64,000 nucleotides of DNA from positions 57,675,701 to 57,739,700 of the forward strand of contig OY292275.1 in NCBI GenBank assembly GCA_958496175.1, given 5' to 3'. The notes under the pieces are model-generated. The model did no database searches. It was given only the letters and a program-made list of their open reading frames with translations, and was not told the DNA's origin. Both the position numbers and the translations under genes were made by a program. This document shows, piece after piece, positions 25,277-38,549 of this stretch. Every line of letters starts with the position of its first letter. The stretch's first letter is position 1. The DNA comes from Sisyra terminalis (taxonomy: Eukaryota; Arthropoda; Insecta; Neuroptera; Sisyridae).

Positions 25277-27325
25277 TGATATCTATTACTTGTTCTATAA
25301 ATCGTTAAATGATTTTTTGACCAACAAACTTTATAAATTTTTTGAACCAAATTGTAATTTTTTTTTCATTAGTTAATGGAAACTCTTTTAGTGAATCTAC
25401 AAATTATCTTTTCCACTAAATAATTTTCAAACTGCCGTTTGTGCTTTGAATACAGACCGGTTTTTATTATATTAAATTACAAAAAATAATTAGAAGATAT
25501 GTAATTATAAAATACAGAGAAGACGAGTCTGTGAGTAGGAAAATGGGAAAATGGGAAATTGTTGCTGAAAATTGGCCTGCAGTCATGTCGTAGACACTTT
25601 ACAGTTACGCACAACGCTCATTTTTAAGAGTTTCCTTCAATTTTCTCCGCTTCTTTCTTGATATTATGAAACAAATTTCCATTTGTGTATATCTATGTAG
25701 GTATATGTATATAGAGCAGTGGTGATGAAATAATCTACTAATGGAAATAATTTTTAAGCAAAGTTTTCAACCACCTCTGTCAGCTATTTGCTTCATACTC
25801 CTTTTTATTTTTAATTTGCAAGTACGCACATTGTGGGTTCACATTGAAATATTTACACTTTACGAGTGAAATGGGTGAATCGAAATTGAAAGTGCTTTTT
25901 CACTAATTTAAAATTTCCCGGCTATATTTTTTTTTTTTGGATGGAAAGTTGAAATTTCAAATGTATATTTTATGACTTAAAGCATTATTTAGTGTTTCGA
26001 AAGTATTGGAAATGGTTGCCAGTGCAAAAGTGATTTGTTTCCGACCGTCGTTTCCTGCTTTTATCAAAAACTTTTCACCGGAACTAATGACTTCCATGCA
26101 ACTTCTATAGTCCTAAAATATAGTGCATAATTTTCGATTGTAATCAAACTAAGTCCAAAGTAAAATTATTTAGTTTCTATTTATATTTAAAAATCTATTT
26201 AACTTGGATCCTTAATGAAGTTATGCTAAGGAAAAGCTATTCAAGCTCTTATTGTACCCCATAAGTATTTGTTAACAATAGAACCTTTAAAATCTTATGT
26301 AAAATGTAATTTTATAACTATTAACCCTATTTTCCTGAAAAAAAAAACTTTCCAAAATTTTTATCCTTTTTGCATAGCTGTTATAATTTGGTATCAATTT
26401 TACATGAATATATCAATAACTATTTTAAAATGGTTTAAAATGGTTTTTCCCTAATTTAACTTCAATTCAGAGATAAGCAATTGCTTTTACATAATATTAC
26501 GCGAAACAAATTGAAAAATTTCTAAATTATAATTAAATTTCCACTTATGATTTTTTTCCACTTTTTTTCTGCCAAGCAAAGCACTGAACGTTTTCCAGAA
26601 ACCGAAGATTTGTTAAAGAGGAAAAGAAATAGTTTTTTCCATTTAAAACCATTCACTTGGTTTTTATAATATCTTTCTTGTGAAATACTTTTTTCTTGGC
26701 AAAAAAAAAGAACCTTCTCTTTGCAAAGTTAAAACGGAGTTTTTTCGCTTGACGAATATGTATGGCATACAATACCTAGAAAAGTGATATTACGGGGAAT
26801 AAGATAATTTTAATTTTCTCGGTTGAAATAATAAGTGAAAAGTTGGATAGCTGCGCTTGTTTAAAAATGTCTATTTATAAGAAGCGTTTCGTAAATTGTT
26901 TCGCGGAAAGAATTATTAATCTTTTGAATATTATTGTGGCAAAAAATTCCAAGGGAAACAATTTAAAATTTGTTGGGCTTTTAAAAAGGAATTTGAGAAT
27001 TGTTGCATGTAACTCTATAAATGTTTTTGGGTTTTATTATTGTTAAAAAAATGATTTTTTGATTACTATAATCATTTGATTTATTTTGAAGTCGACTGAT
27101 TAACTTCAACTCTTTCTTCATTCCAAATCCAATACCAAAATAACCATCAATTTTTGTCTATCGTAACGAAAATTGACCAAATTTAATATATTAAATAATA
27201 AATATTAATAATAGATCTTTCTTACTTGCATTACCGTTTATAAATTTTAAATAATTTTTTTTAAATTGTTTGAATTTAAGAAGTGCATTGCTTGTGTAAA
27301 TTTTATTTTTATCAACGACAGCATT
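25277..27325. other. No recognisable gene
   Basis: AT-rich; the frames at 26269-26454 and 26843-27046 look fortuitous. Confidence 0.4.
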
Positions 27326-27329
27326 ATAA

Positions 27330-28467
27330 GTACTATTATCAACGGAATAGAGCTTAATGTGCCATTGTGAAAATTAAACATTTAATTGTAAAATGCACAC
27401 AATAAGGAAATGAAAAAAGCTCTTAATATACGGTTACAAACTTCAGTCTTAACCAATACTATCTTCTTTTGTGGAAAAATTTGTGGAAAAAAAAAAATTT
27501 AAAATTCAAGAAAAGGATATTTTTCTGAAACATATAATCAAAAAAAAATTATATCATTAATACCTCAACTGTTCCACTTGTTTCACTACTAGAATGTAAC
27601 AATATTTTAGCACCAAAAGTAGTAATTACCATAAATACTTTATAGTAACTAGACTACATCCTTATTCTCAAAGCCCCATCTTTAAGTTTGGGAAACTTCT
27701 TCGTATATCTTTTAAAGCTATTTCACTAACAATTATCATTTCAAGCAATTTTCATGCCTTATATGGGACATAGGGCAATGCCTGGTTTTCTTTTTTATTA
27801 ACGAGGAATTTCTACCACCAAAAAACTGTCAAGGATAAATATAAGGGATAAGACATCTATGGTTAGGTCAGACATCTTTGTAGTTAAAGAAATAATGCAA
27901 AGAAAATTTAAAACATTCTTTGTATTAATTGTGCCAAGGAAATTTATAAATTTTGATTCATTTTAAAATCTAAGAAGATGTTTTCCTGAAATATATAATC
28001 AAAAAAAAAATTATGTCGTTAATACCTTAACTGTTCCACTTGTTTCACTACTAGAATGCAACAGTATTTTAGTACCAAAAGTAGTAACTATGATGAATAC
28101 TTAATAGTAGCTGGTCTTCATTCTTATTCTCAAAGCTCCATCTTTAAGTTCGGAAAACTATTTCGTATATCTTTTAAAGCTTATTCATTAACACTTATCA
28201 TTTAAAAAAAAATTCAGGTCATATATGGCACGAAGGGCAATGCCTGGATTTCGTTTTTATTAACGAGGAATTTACTCATCTATCACCAAAAACTTTCAAG
28301 GATAATGTAGGGGATAGATAGGGATAATATAGGGGATAAGACATCTATGGCTACAAAAGATGATGCAACTACTATTGTTCTATAGGATACGTAATCTTTG
28401 TAATTAAAGAAATAATGCAAAGAAAATTAACAACAACATTTGTATTATTTGTGTCATAATATATGAT
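27330..28467 (+). repeat. Tandem repeat, two units of about 480 bp, with an inverted copy at 57.4 kb
   Basis: Unit A (about 27490-27930) and unit B (about 27975-28467) share TGTTCCACTTGTTTCACTAC and GGGCAATGCCTGG. The reverse complement of A plus its left flank (from 27330) lies at about 57400-58021. B is cut on its right by a Helitron at 28469. Confidence 0.75.
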
Positions 28468-28468
28468 A

Positions 28469-29789
28469 CTAGCTGATCCCCGCGACTTCGTCTGCGTAAC
28501 GTATTTTATTTTTCTTATTTCTTTTACGAAAAATTGAATCATACTTAAAAACACTTCACATCTCTTGAAAAAGACACATTTAATAAACTGTTGTAAAGAA
28601 TAAAATAGTTCTATGCAATAATCAATTAATTTTCATTGTATCTACGGTAGGTATACCTACCGTGAACCAAATAATCCGTAAATCAATCATCATCTATACA
28701 TAAATAAAAAATATCGCTAAGTTCAATAAATTCGGTCTTAATTATGAGGAAAAAAAGTCGAAAGATATCAAAATACTCGCGTCAAAATAACCCCATCTCA
28801 CTGTTTCGATTCCCGAATGAACCTTTTTCCAAAAACTATTATACTATTGCACTGTACAACACAACCGCGAAATTGAAATTCATACAATTACACGAAACCC
28901 AGTTCTTCCATAATCATGTATAACCTTTATGTATCTATAAACTTATTATTAAAATATCTGAATTTCAACTATATTATTAAACCATATTGGATAGTCAAAA
29001 GTTCACCTTACACGATTTGGCGTATACCTTTTGATCTGGAAAAGGATTTTAAATTTATTTTATCATTATGATGACATGATTATTTATTATTTATCATTAT
29101 GATCATTTCTGGTTGGAATTGCGATTTTTTTTCGTGATCCCTGTATTAATATTATTAGCATTACAATTACATTTTTTCCGTTAATATTTCCTTACTGAGT
29201 AACCCTAAGGATCTATTTACAACAATTTTGTAAAAAAAAATTACTATCAGATTATTATCTATAAAAACATTAATATTTCATAAAGGTCATATTTCTAGTA
29301 CTTTAAATTAAATTACTGTGCTTTTTATTAGTTCAACTAAAAATATTAATACAAATCATTTTTTAACTTTTAAATACCTTTCCAATGATATATAACTCGC
29401 CTGTTTAAAGTAATTTTTTTTTCATTCCTCAGTTTTTATGTAGGGGGTACATTCCCTTATTATTTTTAAGGAATGATAAGTAGCCTAACGTGTATGAGTA
29501 ATTGTGTTGTATCTTAATATAAAGTTTCATTAAATTTGGTTGTTCCATTCTTTAGTTAAATCACCAGCGCACGGGATGTAAGAAAGTTTTTTAGTAATTT
29601 TTTTCACACATTATTGGAGTTTTAGTTAGAATTCCTAATTTTTTGAAAATTTAATATAGCCTATGTTCACCGGAAATGGTGTAGCTTCCCAACAGTGAAA
29701 GAATTTTTTGAATCGATCAAATAGTTTCGGAGCCTATTCAAAGCAAACAAACAATCAAATCTTTCCTCTTTATAATAATATAGAATAGA
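28469..29789 (-). mobile_element. Non-autonomous Helitron, 1.3 kb
   Basis: Plus view A|CTAGCTGATCCCCGCGAC at 28469 is the reversed 3' end, with the hairpin GTCGCGGGGATCAGCTAG. At the other end TCTATTCTATATTATTATAA starts at 29789, flanked by A on the element strand. It inserted between A and T without target duplication, as Helitrons do. The centre (29390-29570) matches 55370-55530 inverted. A 20-bp perfect palindrome lies at 28644-28663. No Rep or helicase is seen. Confidence 0.85.
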
Positions 29790-29797
29790 TATAGAAA

Positions 29798-30510
29798 AGC
29801 ATTGGCACTACAATTTAATTGTTTTTCCCAATAATTTATTACATATTTGGTCTCCTTTATACTAATCAAATTCGTTTTTAAAATGATTTTCTGTTTCTGT
29901 AAACTTATTTAGAGAGGTAGCTTCTTTTATTAATTTTTAAGTCTAACACTAAGAATATAGTTCTTTCACTTCAATATCCTAAATTTTTGGATAATTGGCA
30001 ACTTCTCCGTGATTTTCACCTAATTATGTTCTTCAGATATGCCATCTTCTTTCTCCAATTCCTCCAGGATCCTCGATTTTACTTTTTACTTTAAGTTGCG
30101 GATTTTGGTCTCTCAAAATATGGCGTAGATACGATATATTTTGAGTCTTAATCGATATCTTAATTAAGTAAGTAAATAATTCTCGAACATTTTCTCTATG
30201 AATTTCAAATGGTACATGATTAGATGCGTTTATGGGTTATATGGAAAAGCTTTGGCACTACAATTAGATTGTTTTTTCCAATATTTTATTCCAATATTTG
30301 GTCTCATTTCAATTATTCAAATTTGTATAGAATGATTTTCTGTTTCGATCAATTTAACATTTGTAAAATGCTTCAAATTTTAATCATAAAATTATTTAAA
30401 AAGATAGTTATTTTTTTTATTAATTTTTAAGTGTTACATTGAAAAGATAGTTCTTTCACTTCAATTTCAATTTTTGGATAGTTTTCGAATAGTTTTCGTG
30501 AGTTAAGACT
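29798..30510 (+). repeat. Direct repeat of about 250 bp, two copies
   Basis: TTGGCACTACAATT... at 29807 recurs at 30250, and the following 250 bp align, both reaching ATAGTTCTTTCACTTCAAT. Divergence is moderate. Confidence 0.65.
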
Positions 30511-32015
30511 AAATTCCAAACTAATCCTTATCTAGGCTAGCGATAGACTTAAAGAGCTTTGAAGCTCCAAGTTATGATGGAATTTCACAAAGCAAGAGTA
30601 CAGGATAAGGATACACAAGTTTCGTCGTGTTGGCAAAATAATTTTCTCGGCGAAATTGTCAAAGTTTATTGAACGAATTAAAGTCGACGAATTTTATACA
30701 AACACAATTTTCTTTTGAAGCTTTTTTACAATTATTTTTTTTTCGTTCGTTGGTGCTTGTGAATGTAATTTTTTATTCAGTGTATGATAGATTTAGTTTG
30801 ATCAAGTAGTAAACGATTTTTAAAAATCACCAAACTCTATTAAGCTGCACATTTTTTATATATTAAACGGGAAACTTTTCCAATTACATGTTTTAGTTGG
30901 GAAGCGAAGAAGAGGCTTTAATATCCTCGACGCCTTCGCCAATTCCATTCTCGACATTTCAAACATCTCATGTCGTTTATCTTCTTAGTCGTGACAACTA
31001 CACATACATATACACCCACATACATACACATATACATATACATATTCACAAAAGCACAGTTATCCCAATCTAAACGGTAAGATTCAAGTCTATCGATTAG
31101 ATTTGCAAATGTGTGTAAAACAGGCATTATTTTTGGGTCACACGCAAATTAATAACCGCCTTCAGGCCTTTTGTCTTTTCAAATTATTGGGAAAATTTTT
31201 TATAGAACCACACACTTAAGGCTCCACATATAATTGAAATTTCAAGCACCAGGTTTCCCAAATAAATTTGGTATAACATTTACGATATTATAAAAATTAC
31301 TACTATGATATTTGTTCTTGTATAACAAATTTTATCTACTTATCTCTTTAGAGATTTAAGATATTTTTTTTTTATTTTTTTTATATTTACTTAAAAATCA
31401 TTTCATCATTTATCCGCTAGCATTGATATTTTCAGCCATATGTTTATGTTTTGGTCGTATTGGGTTCTTAATATCACAAATAACTCCAAAAGTTTCAATT
31501 TTTGTAATTACTTGAGGAATAGTAAGTTTTAGAAGTTGCTTTTGTTGACTATTAATTTTCAAGCGACACACGAAACGTGACCCAAAAAGATTCATTACTT
31601 TTGTGATAATTTTTTTTCAATATCTAAACACCATGTAACTGAATAACTTTTCATGAAGATTTTTCAGCCAATAGTGAAAACTAATTCCAATTTTGGAGAT
31701 AGTCGAAAAACAAATATGGCTTTATTGTGTGCAAAATATATTATATAAATAAGGTCTCATTTTATAGAAGTTAGGTCGTGAATTTAAGGGTTTGTAAGTC
31801 AATTAAAAATCATGGTTTCTAATAGAATCAATTAAAGAATATTGGGAAAAGAGGAAATTTATTTTTATAATTAATACTTTGTGACAAATTTTGATGATCT
31901 GAGCTCCAAGTTGATACCCCAATATGACTAGACTAGATTTGATCTAATCTTTTATTGAGCTTTTATAGGTATATATCTTCTCTTTCCATACAATAATGGA
32001 GCTTTACACGTCCAT
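30511..32015. other. No recognisable gene; ACATA-rich microsatellite near 31000-31050
   Basis: The frame 30918-31127 (minus) is mostly the microsatellite read as YMYMCMY. The frame 31410-31595 (minus) is unrecognised. Confidence 0.45.
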
Positions 32016-32019
32016 CAAG

Positions 32020-33960
32020 TTAGCATTACATTTTTGGACTTTGGAAAAAGAACTACGAAATATTTAGGTGTTTTTTTGTGATTCAAGAGGTCTGAAAAAA
32101 TATTTTCCAGGAAAACTTTATATAGTAGTAAATTTTTTAAGAGCTTCTTTTAGAGCTTTTCTATAAATATAACAAGTTTTTAATTTTTCGGTGTTTTTTT
32201 GTCACTTGAAAGTGTTGAAATAAAATATTGTCACTTGCATAGTTTCCTGGAAATCACCATTTGAGAAAAAAGCTCAATTTAGAGCATTTTTTAATTATTG
32301 AATTTTTCAAATATTTAAATTTTAAAAAAAAAATGCACCATTAATTTATGTTCTTTTTGTTGTTTGAAAAAATTGGAAAAACAAAGTTTGTCACTGGCAT
32401 AGTTTCCCGGAAAACCCCATTTGAGGAAAAAGCTCGACTTGGCGCATTTTTCAAATATGGAATTATCGGAAAAAATGAGCCATTATTTGGTGCTTTTCTG
32501 TTGCTCCAAAGTTTGCTTGGTTTGAACTTTATTATATTAGTTCATTAAAGAAGCCAAGTCCCAAATAGAGCCCAAAAGTGCCCAAATAGAGGTTTTAAAT
32601 TAAATAGCATTTTCTGGAATTTTGTATTGTTTTCTTTCAAATTTCTCGAAAGATTAAATCCCCAATTGTTGATGAAAAGAAAATACAAAGTTTCAACGTT
32701 TGGAAAATGACCCAAATTGAGCTTTCTCTCCAGATGAAAATTTCTGCAAAACATTTTTTTTATTTCACATTTTTCGAGCGACAAGAAACCACCAATTAAT
32801 GGTACAAATTTTTTGAAGAATTCTATACTTGAAAAATGCACCAAATGGAGCTTTTATCTTTAATTATATTTACCGGAATACTTCGCAAGGGATAAACTTT
32901 TTTCTTTCTAATCTCTTGAATGACAAAAAACCACCAATAAATGATGCAAAATTTTTTTTGAAAAATTCAATATTTGTAAGTTCTATACTTGAAAAATACT
33001 TGAAAACACCAATTAATGGTGAAAGAAATCAAAACTTCAATCTTTAGAAAATGACCCAAATTGAGCTTTTTTCTCCAGTAGCATTTTCCGGGAAACTTTA
33101 CAAGTGGCAATTCTTTTCTTTCCAATCTCTCGAATTACATAAAATTTTCTATTATTGGTGCTAATAAAATATAAAATATCAATCTTCGTAAGTTGACCCA
33201 AATAGAGCTTTTTCTACAAATGGCAATTTCCGGGAAATTACGCAAGTGGCAAACTTTTTTTTTCTAGATACAATTAAACGTTTGCTATTGGTGGAAGGTC
33301 GCAAAAATCAGATGCTCAGGATTAAGTCGTAAAGAATTGGTGAAAATGAAAAAAAAATCAAAATTACACTTCTCCAATTCGTGGAGAAGTACTTTTAATA
33401 AATTAAACAATTATAGTGGATGTAGTGGTAGTGGTGTTAGTAGATTGATCGAATTGGTATTGATGCTAATGAGGCAAAATCCATCCCAATTTATACAAAA
33501 TTTGGGCCAAATTTGGTCGTATAAGATATTCGAATTATCGGATGATATTCCTTGGACCAACCCTATTGTGTTTTTGTTTTATACAAATTGGGATAGATGT
33601 TTTGTTTTGTTCGAAACCTGGTCGAAATCCAGAAAACTTGTTTACATTTGATTTATTACGTATTTTACGCCTATAGATAGGCAATTGCTGATACAAGGCT
33701 GTTAAACTTATAGTATAGTTTTTAACACTCTTAAACGACAAAAAGCTTCAAAAAATGACTACATTTTTTTTTTTTGAAAAACTATATTTACAAATTGACT
33801 CAAATCAGGCTTTTACCTTAAAAAGTGTTTTCCAGGAAACTAACAAAAAAACAGTAATTCATGGTAAAAAAAAACAAAATTTTTGTATACATAGGAAAGT
33901 TTCAAACGTCAATTTAGCACTATATAGGTCATTGAATTTTCCTGGAAAATATGCGAGTGA
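32020..33960. repeat. Degenerate satellite-like array with a strand switch
   Basis: Units of about 130-210 bp around GACCCAAATTGAGCTTTTT...TTTTCCGGGAAACTT...CACCAATTAATGG recur on the plus strand at about 32570, 32708, 32836, 33050 and 33190, with a late one at 33798. From about 32040 to 32500 the same motifs occur reversed (CATAGTTTCCCGGAAAACCC). The switch is near 32540. Unrelated DNA separates the last copy (about 33310-33720). Frames here are repeat-derived. Confidence 0.65.
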
Positions 33961-35260
33961 CTAATTATTTTCCACTCTTGAACAATCAAAAAAAAAACAC
34001 CAAAATATTACGTAGTTGGTTTTTATAAACTCCAAAAGTGTAATGCTTACTTGATAGCCGAAATTTTTCGAAATTGTTTCGAATTGATCGAAAACAGGTG
34101 GTAGAATGCCATTTTATACTACATAGTACATTTTAGGCAAAAACCACTTGTTCTTTGAAATCATTAACTCTTGAAAATATGAGAAAAATGTGGAATCAGT
34201 AAGTGGTTCATATTATTTGGATGAAATATTTGTAACGGAATGGAAAGTAGTTAAAAATTGTGGCTATTTATATTGTTAAATTTAAGTATTCGGAATGAAT
34301 TGGATTGAAATTAGTTGACATTAAGTGAGTTGCCGTTAAGAAAAAAAAAGTAGAAGAAAAAAACCGGCAAAGGACTTTTGAAAAGGGCGTCGCAATTTAT
34401 GTGATTGTATTATATAAATATAGAGACGAAGTGGATAAAGTGAAATGGAAGCAATATATTGAATACAGGCTTTTACTCTGGCAAATGGCAGAAATATTGA
34501 GAGAGATTTCCTGCCGTCGTCTTTTGCCATACTGAAATTAGAAAGGCTCAAATCGTTCCGACAGCGAATCTCAGTTAAAAGATTTCAATGAATGTCTAAC
34601 GAGGCATTATTCTTCACCATTTAACGCAATCATCATATCATTTTGTAATTTTTGCCAGCCAGCACCAGCGCCAGCACCCCATACCTATTGCTCCATAGCA
34701 TTACACAATAATGGTAAATTACCATCACTCATCTTATATATAACCAGCAGCGTATTTATGTTATATGAGAAGGGTGTCGCGGGGAGAAAATGGTGTTTAG
34801 AAAAGGAAAACTTTTACACTGCAATAAATTATTTCTTTGTAATATTCGCACTGCCAAACTCGCCAAGTATCAACGAGAAACTTTTTTCCACGTATTTTTA
34901 TGTACGTGTATTTTTTTTTTGCTCGCATTTTATTTCGCGCATATCTAATTGAAAATTCTTATTCAGATTAGTTTAATAGATGAGCATATTTACGCGAATG
35001 AAAAGTTGCCTAATCTAATAACGAAACTCAACTCATTTAGAAGATGGGTGGCAATTTTTTGCAATTCACAAAAATTAAGCCTTCTCGTCATGTTTAAGCA
35101 ATTTGGAAATCAACATTTTTCCTCCAAGATGATGGTTTTGTGGTTCTAGAAGATCATAATCCCTATATAGATACAAAATGTATTTAGAGAAGTGTATAAA
35201 AATAAGGATGATCAAAGCTTTTAATCATGGATTATCGAGCTTTTGCAGTTTTTAAAACTT
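33961..35260. other. No recognisable gene
   Basis: 34600-34760 is GC-richer (CCAGCCAGCACCAGCGCCAG) and might be old host DNA, but no frame or splice structure was found. Confidence 0.4.
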
Positions 35261-35282
35261 TCAGTACTGTTGAGTATTTTAA

Positions 35283-35636
35283 TATAATAATTAAATTGAG
35301 AGCAATAAGGACGAAGGTTCATGTGGAATCTTATTTATTTTATCGCCAATGTTTCATCAGTTATTCCTGACTTCTTCAGGGCTTAAAATTTAAAAATTAC
35401 TCCATAAATGTCATAGAAATAAGCTGTAAAATGACCCAACTGGTAGAACAACAGACCAAGAATACAATTGGGTATTGATAAATAAAACATTATTTAAAAA
35501 ACACAAGCACACATGTTATAATAATTATTTTCGTTATGTTATAATAATTATTATAACATGTGTGTTTGTGTTTTTATAAAATAAATAAGACTCCAAAAGA
35601 AGCTTCGTCCTTATTGCCACAATTTAATTATTATAT
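35283..35636. repeat. Inverted repeat with Penelope-like box and AT-rich hairpin
   Basis: AATAAGGACGAAG at 35307 pairs with its inverse near 35605, and a strong hairpin (ACATGTTATAATAATTAT) lies at about 35512-35575. On the minus strand 35380-35343 reads CTGAAGAAGTCAG...CTGATGAAACATTGG, a hammerhead-like box like that at 18802. Confidence 0.55.
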
Positions 35637-35640
35637 TTAA

Positions 35641-36345
35641 AAAGACAAGGACTTAAACAACATGGATAAATATTTTAATATTTATTTTAATTCCAGCGTA
35701 CATTCTATAGAGATACAAAGCATTTGTACATAGAACTAAAAAATACATCACAACTGCATATATTTAAAACAGAGTTATAATATAACGAATTACAGATAAA
35801 AACAAAAATTACCAACAAAGTAAATAAATATATTATTCAATTGAAAATTATGTTAATGACTAGTCAGTCAAATTACTAATTGAGCTTATTAATATTTTCT
35901 CCAATTGTTTTCGCTTATAATTTCAGAGCTTTAAGGTAGTTAGATAACTTATTAAAATATTAATTGCGACAAGATAAGGATTCTTAGTACCAATAGTTGT
36001 TTTAGTTTTTGGCAGCGTTAATAAATTAGATGTATTTTGTGTACACTAATTATTATATTATTCTTTACACTCTCTATAGTAATATGTTAAAGCACTGATA
36101 ATAAATAATTCCCTGATACCAAGGGGTACACCAGCAATATTACGTGAAGTGAAATAATAAAAGGATTTTGGATACTAGTTAATGGCCTAAAACTAGTTTT
36201 ATATGTCCCATCCCATACAATTATGCCATAGTTGATTATGCTTTCAAATAACCCATGATAAGTAGTTTTTAATACCAAGGAACTTAAGCATTTGCTCAAT
36301 TTAAATAATAAGAATGAAAAGTATCTTTTTTTTTGTTAACTCATA
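35641..36345 (-). pseudogene. LINE, RT C-terminal part and probable 3' UTR
   Basis: 36299-36087 reads LSSLVLKTTYHGLFESIINYG...WDGTYKTSF, the segment that follows the RT domain in this LINE group. Further 3' DNA to about 35641 is non-coding. It belongs with the fragments at 37219-38549 and 40709-41225. Confidence 0.7.
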
Positions 36346-37218
36346 GATATTAGGGTGTCCGTTATTGGCCAAATTAATTTCTTTACAGCGATCGCCCCCT
36401 GAATTTCTAGTTTAAGATATAAAAAAAAAATATCCAATACAATTAAGCTCTTTATTTCTTGATTAAACCGTGCCGAAATCATGTTACTTTTACCATTTAA
36501 ATAACATGGGATTATTTGACTTTTTACCATTTAATTTTTTTTCACAGGGACAAATGAATGAAAAGATTTAAGGTCAAATTATTCTGACGTAAAATTTAAC
36601 GCTGAATTTTTGGAAATTCAGTTGGAACTTCACCAATTATGTAAGGAAATAATGAGTAAATAGGGAATGCTAGAATGCGACCTAACGGAAGTATTTACAG
36701 CAATGTTATTATTCTTTACAATTCCTGTCACTACTGCAGCAGCTGAAAGATCATTTAGCAAATTAAAAATAATAAAAAATTATTTAAGAAATAATATGGG
36801 CCAAACTCGACTCCGACATTTATCGCTAATAGCAATTGAAAACAAAACCGCATCAAGCCTGGATTTAAACCTAGTCATTGATACTTTTGCGAAAACTAAA
36901 GCTAGGAAAAAATTGTAAATATAATTGTTATTTAGTCAGTTGGTAGGCCCGACCTTTATATAATAAACCCTTGAATCTTCTCTATTTCGTTTTATTAGCC
37001 AAGCCTACACCAAGTATTAATTGTAATTTATGTTGTTACTGTTTAATATTTTTATTACCAGCCCTGCAATGCACAAAAAAGAGCTTAAGTAGCTTAGCAT
37101 TTTTAAAGTATTTATATATTTCATATTTTTATTTGATAAAAACTAATCAGTTTACATAGCAGTGGGGCCCCATTTTTTAATTTACCCTAGGGCTCTTGGT
37201 TACCTAGCTACGCCACTG
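36346..37218 (+). mobile_element. hAT transposon fragment inserted in the LINE
   Basis: The right terminus is ACCTAGCTACGCCACTG (reverse CAGTGGCGTAGCTAGG), ending at 37218 right against LINE coding sequence. No matching left terminus or 8-bp duplication was found, so the left part and some LINE sequence are deleted. The left limit given is approximate. Confidence 0.7.
36583..36918 (+). pseudogene. hAT transposase C-terminal dimerisation domain
   Basis: The frame reads VKFNAEFLEIQLELHQLCKE, an in-frame TAG (36661-36663), then MLECDLTEVF...IPVTTAAAERSFSKLKIIKN...LRHLSLIAIE to TAA at 36918. AERSFSKLK and LxxLxxxxIE are the hallmark of the hAT C-terminal dimerisation region (zinc-finger MYM-type-like members). 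The zinc finger and catalytic DDE part are absent. Confidence 0.88.
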
Positions 37219-38549
37219 AACGTAATATACGTAAACTTATCTAAGTTGAAAGAAAACTGAATTTCTCTTAACCAATAGTCAATTTTAATGAACCATCGAG
37301 TTAATATACGGTTGTCTTCAGCCCAAGTATGGCCAAACCAGCGTATTATTGTATCATCCCCATATGAAACTAGAGGCCTATTTGGTAGACAATTAAAAAT
37401 ATCATCAATATACAAAATGAAGAGTAGTGGTCCAGAATTGTTCCTTGAGGAACACCTACTTTAACAGTATTAGTTTTACTATTACTATTATTGATGATAA
37501 CCCGCTGTTCTCTATTAGTTAAATAGTTCTCGAATAGTTTATGAGGAATATCTCTAATACCCCGTCTCCAAAATTTATGTAATAAAATTTAGTGATTCAC
37601 GGTGTCGAAAGCTTTTGCTAGGTCTAGAATAACTAAAACCGAAGATATATTTTTCTCAATATTATCATACATATAATTAGAAGTAGTTGCAAGAGCATCG
37701 CTAGTACTTCTATTCTTAACGAAACCAAATTGAAAATCAGAAATTAATTTACTTTTATCACAAAAATCATAGAGTCTTTTGTATATAACCTTTTTAAAAA
37801 TTTTAACTAATTTAGAAATAAGCGAGATAGATCTGTAGTTTGTAGTTAAATGTTTATCACCAGATTTATGTATAGGTATATATCCGTTTTTTTCAAATCT
37901 GTAGACCAAATAACATTGTTAAGACATTTGTTTAAAGTATACTCCATGGGAGCACTAATATTCGTAGTGATAAGGTTCAAAACTTTATTGCCAATTATTT
38001 AACTTTCATTTCAACTATCAATTTTCCAATTTCAAATCAGTTTGTGGACGTAAGAATAATACTATTGGGGATATACTTAACATTTTTTTCTGTTTACGGG
38101 TTCGTATACTATTTTCTTAGCTAGATCAGCGCCAATGTTACTAAAAATGTGACCAAATTAACAGCAATAGCATTATTATCGGAGTTAATCTCTTCATTAC
38201 ATATATTATAATCAAGATCCAGCGAGACATTACGTTTTTGACCCAATTTACAATTAACAAATTGCCATAGATTTATACAATCTTTACAGATTTCATTAGT
38301 AAACTTACTTTCATAACTGTTTTTAGATAGCATAATCAACTTAGTTAGTATTTAACAATTGGACTTATAATCATTTTTTAGTGTAACATTAGTTCTATCT
38401 AAATTCCATAGCTTAAATAGGAATTCTTTGGTTTGACATGAGATCGTAAGACCTTTAGTAATCGACGTACTACGTGGTTTAATAGATTTATTTCCTTTAC
38501 TATTATCCACCTTAAAAAAATACTCATTAATAAGTTTATGTATATTATA
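37219..38549 (-). pseudogene. Jockey/CR1-type LINE, linker and reverse transcriptase
   Basis: From right to left: linker (about 38549-38121), then 37909-37589 with NYRSISLISKLVKIFKKVIY and LDLAKAFDTVNH (RT motif with catalytic Asp), a frameshifted GVPQGTIL box near 37450-37430, and INDIF/YGDDTI (YADD box) at about 37410-37355. The frame ends in ...FTYITF where the hAT is inserted at 37218. Several frameshifts and stops show it is dead. Confidence 0.85.

Noticed and set aside
30918..31127. Frame with repeated YMYMCMY
   Set aside because: It is a translation of an ACATA-type microsatellite.
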